Source of the DNA: SFWF01 sp045539925
GTDB taxonomy: Bacteria; Bacillota; Clostridia; Oscillospirales; Acutalibacteraceae
NCBI GenBank assembly: GCA_045539925.1
Contig: JAZQGH010000195.1
Coordinates: forward strand, 1 to 24,252
Length of the DNA: 24,252 bases
Direction: 5' to 3'
The notes under the pieces were generated by a model. That model had not been told where the DNA came from. It saw only the letters and a program-made list of their open reading frames with translations, and made no database searches. Each line of letters starts with the position of its first letter. Positions within the stretch are counted from its first letter, which is position 1. Below are positions 22,764-24,252 of this stretch, piece after piece. A program made the position numbers and the translations under genes.

Positions 22764-24252
22764 GTAAGTGACGGGTTCAAAATAAACGCATAATGGAAGG
22801 TGGTTCAAAATGATTGTTTTGACATGGGAAGTCAGTTGCGCCAAAGGTTTGGTGCCGAGTACTACAGTCTGAGTTCTGCGACAGACTACGAATCACTAGC
22901 AGAGAACCCTTTGAAGTTAAGGTATAACTTTATCAGTCGATGCTCTAAGGCTGATTATCCGTATAACCGAAGAACTGGAAATACGGAATTAAAGAGCTAT
23001 CACTGTTTTGGCAGCGGACAAAGTGATATGAGATAGATAGGCGACACATTTTTAATCGACCTATTATGTTGCTCGGGTTTATGATTACCTGTAATAAATC
23101 AGATCCCACTTTCACGCGGTGGTCCGAAACAGGATAGTAGGAAAAGTCGTGATATACAAAACCCTTCACAAAGGTGATGTGAATTACAGGCTGACGGGAG
23201 TTAAACACATTACGGTTTCGCTCGTCGCCTTTTCCCGCTTTGCTTGCGTTCATTCTTGCAAGGAAATATCCTTACTGCGAATTTCACGCTTCGTACTTCT
23301 GAAAAAGGCGAACGAAGAAACTCTTCGACCTGCAAATAAATAATTTTTTGAGAGGTCGAAGCCGAAGAATGCAGTAATACTTCCGTATTACAAGTGATGA
23401 GGCAAGAAAAAACAGGAAATTATTATTTGACAGGCGTGATGGATTTAACTTCCGTCAGCCTGCTGTGCGGATAGCAGAGCCGTTACGAAACGAGGATTGT
23501 TCGACTGCGAACCTGCGCACACTGCAGACCGGATGGTAGAGTGTGACAAAACCACTTGTGCACAGTGGGCGAAGATGCAAAGTGCAATATACAGATCTGC
23601 TTTCACTTATGGCAATCTGTGAACGAAAATTTATAGAATCCACGACGTTTGAGAGTTTCGTCGTTAAATAAAACTGCTCGAATGGTGGTGCTACCGCCCA
23701 TTAAGGGAAAACTCCGTCCCTTATGGGAATTGCATACGAAGTTTCTGGGATTTAATCGTAGTTTAAATACTAAATGAAAATCCCCGCCGAACGAGTTGTT
23801 TAGTCTCGGCCGGGATGAAATGCCTTGCACTCGGCGTAGCGTCAGCAAACAATACAAGGTTGTTTGCACTCTTGGATTTCAAGAGAACACGCACGGAAAA
23901 TCTATTAATCTTGCGAAAAGTTTAATAGATTAAGCCAAGTACTAACCTTATTTTACAGCAGAATACCAGAACAAAACTTTCGCTTCGGGATGATTTATGA
24001 CTGTCTCTTCGAGAGTGTATGATTTACTTTTCGAGAGAAAGTTGTACCTGCTAAACAAACCTTCGGCTCTCTGCAAGTTGTCATTCGTGTAATGAATGAC
24101 AAGCTGCAGGAAGCCGAAGAAGATAACATACAAACTACAAAGCAGGTGCTATGACTATCATTTCTATGATGATAGATGATTGTCCTTTAGAAATGATTTA
24201 TGACTCTCTTTTTGGGAGCCGAGCCGTTTCTATTGGACTTTAGTCAGATAGA
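22764..24252 (+). ncRNA. Candidate very large structured non-coding RNA, runs off the window
   Basis: About 1.5 kb with no frame longer than about 100 codons on either strand and none resembling a protein. Strong, closely packed stems run through it: AGTCTG/CAGACT near 22867-22888, CTTCGACCT/AGGTCGAAG (23323-23331/23353-23361), ACGACG/CGTCGT near 23642, ATCCC-C-GCCGA/TCGGC-C-GGGAT (23780-23790/23806-23816), CAAACAA/TTGTTTG near 23850, AATCTATTAA/TTAATAGATT (23899-23908/23922-23931) and a roughly 24-bp hairpin at 24061-24119. A 13-bp module ATGATTTATGACT recurs at 23990 and 24193, each time just before a CTC/GAG hairpin. This resembles ornate large RNAs such as ROOL or GOLLD in style, but I cannot assign a family. 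The strand and both ends are uncertain; + is inferred from the 22531 promoter. Confidence 0.45.

Noticed and set aside
22800..23036. 78-codon frame MVQNDCFDMG...
   Set aside because: No good Shine-Dalgarno, no recognised domain, and it lies over tightly packed hairpins; more likely part of a structured RNA.
22764..24252. Group II intron as the explanation of the structured region
   Set aside because: I found no clear GTGCG-type 5' end joined to a domain V hairpin and no reverse transcriptase gene; a degenerate intron cannot be fully excluded without a covariance search.

Overview
The window looks like chromosomal DNA of a low-to-mid GC Bacillota, most likely a gut or rumen Clostridia of the Oscillospiraceae/Ruminococcaceae type. 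The evidence is consensus sigma-A promoters, long-form Shine-Dalgarno sites, tRNA genes with encoded CCA, an AgrC/AgrA-like pair beside an LPXTG-type pilin-like adhesin, a Bce/Vnc-type two-component and ABC module, and AbiE. This assignment is an inference from gene content; no database was searched.

Layout. 1-400: a minus-strand tRNA-Met/tRNA-Glu operon with a perfect promoter and a terminator, plus a small hairpin element. 400-742: a gene-free, AT-rich stretch with four DnaA-box-like 9-mers in two opposed pairs, a candidate replication origin. 743-1669: a secreted lipoprotein with a metzincin-like zinc motif. 1670-2076: a 407-bp gene-free element with perfect 19-bp terminal inverted repeats, filled with small hairpins. 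2073-4118 (minus): a GHKL histidine kinase and a LytTR response regulator. Divergent from them (4326-11028) lie a stand-alone degenerate receiver protein and a 2107-residue wall-anchored adhesin with a VWA domain and seven pilin-type isopeptide repeats. The shared intergenic region carries a 20-bp-spaced direct repeat in front of a promoter with a weak -35, which suggests the LytTR regulator controls the adhesin.

11.1-11.6 kb: two truncated 3' ends of tRNA-Leu genes, each still followed by its own terminator and interleaved with hairpin-rich repeats. They look like scars of site-specific integration and may mark the left edge of accessory DNA. 11.7-14.4 kb (minus, visibly AT-rich): an FRG-domain gene and an AIPR gene, overlapping, a probable phage-defence pair. 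14.7-20.7 kb: response regulator, histidine kinase, ABC ATPase, FtsX-type permease, a 37-residue membrane peptide and a SanA/YdcF protein. This is an envelope-stress or antimicrobial-peptide response unit whose two promoters share 11-bp-spaced TGTCACT-like repeats. 20.9-22.4 kb: an AbiEi/AbiEii toxin-antitoxin pair.

22.4-24.25 kb: no convincing protein gene. A good promoter at 22531 leads into a compact structured RNA with a terminator, followed by at least 1.4 kb dense in stable hairpins and repeated hairpin modules that runs off the window. I read this as a candidate very large structured non-coding RNA, and it is the least explained part of the window. The FRG-AIPR pair, AbiE and this RNA together suggest a defence or mobile island.
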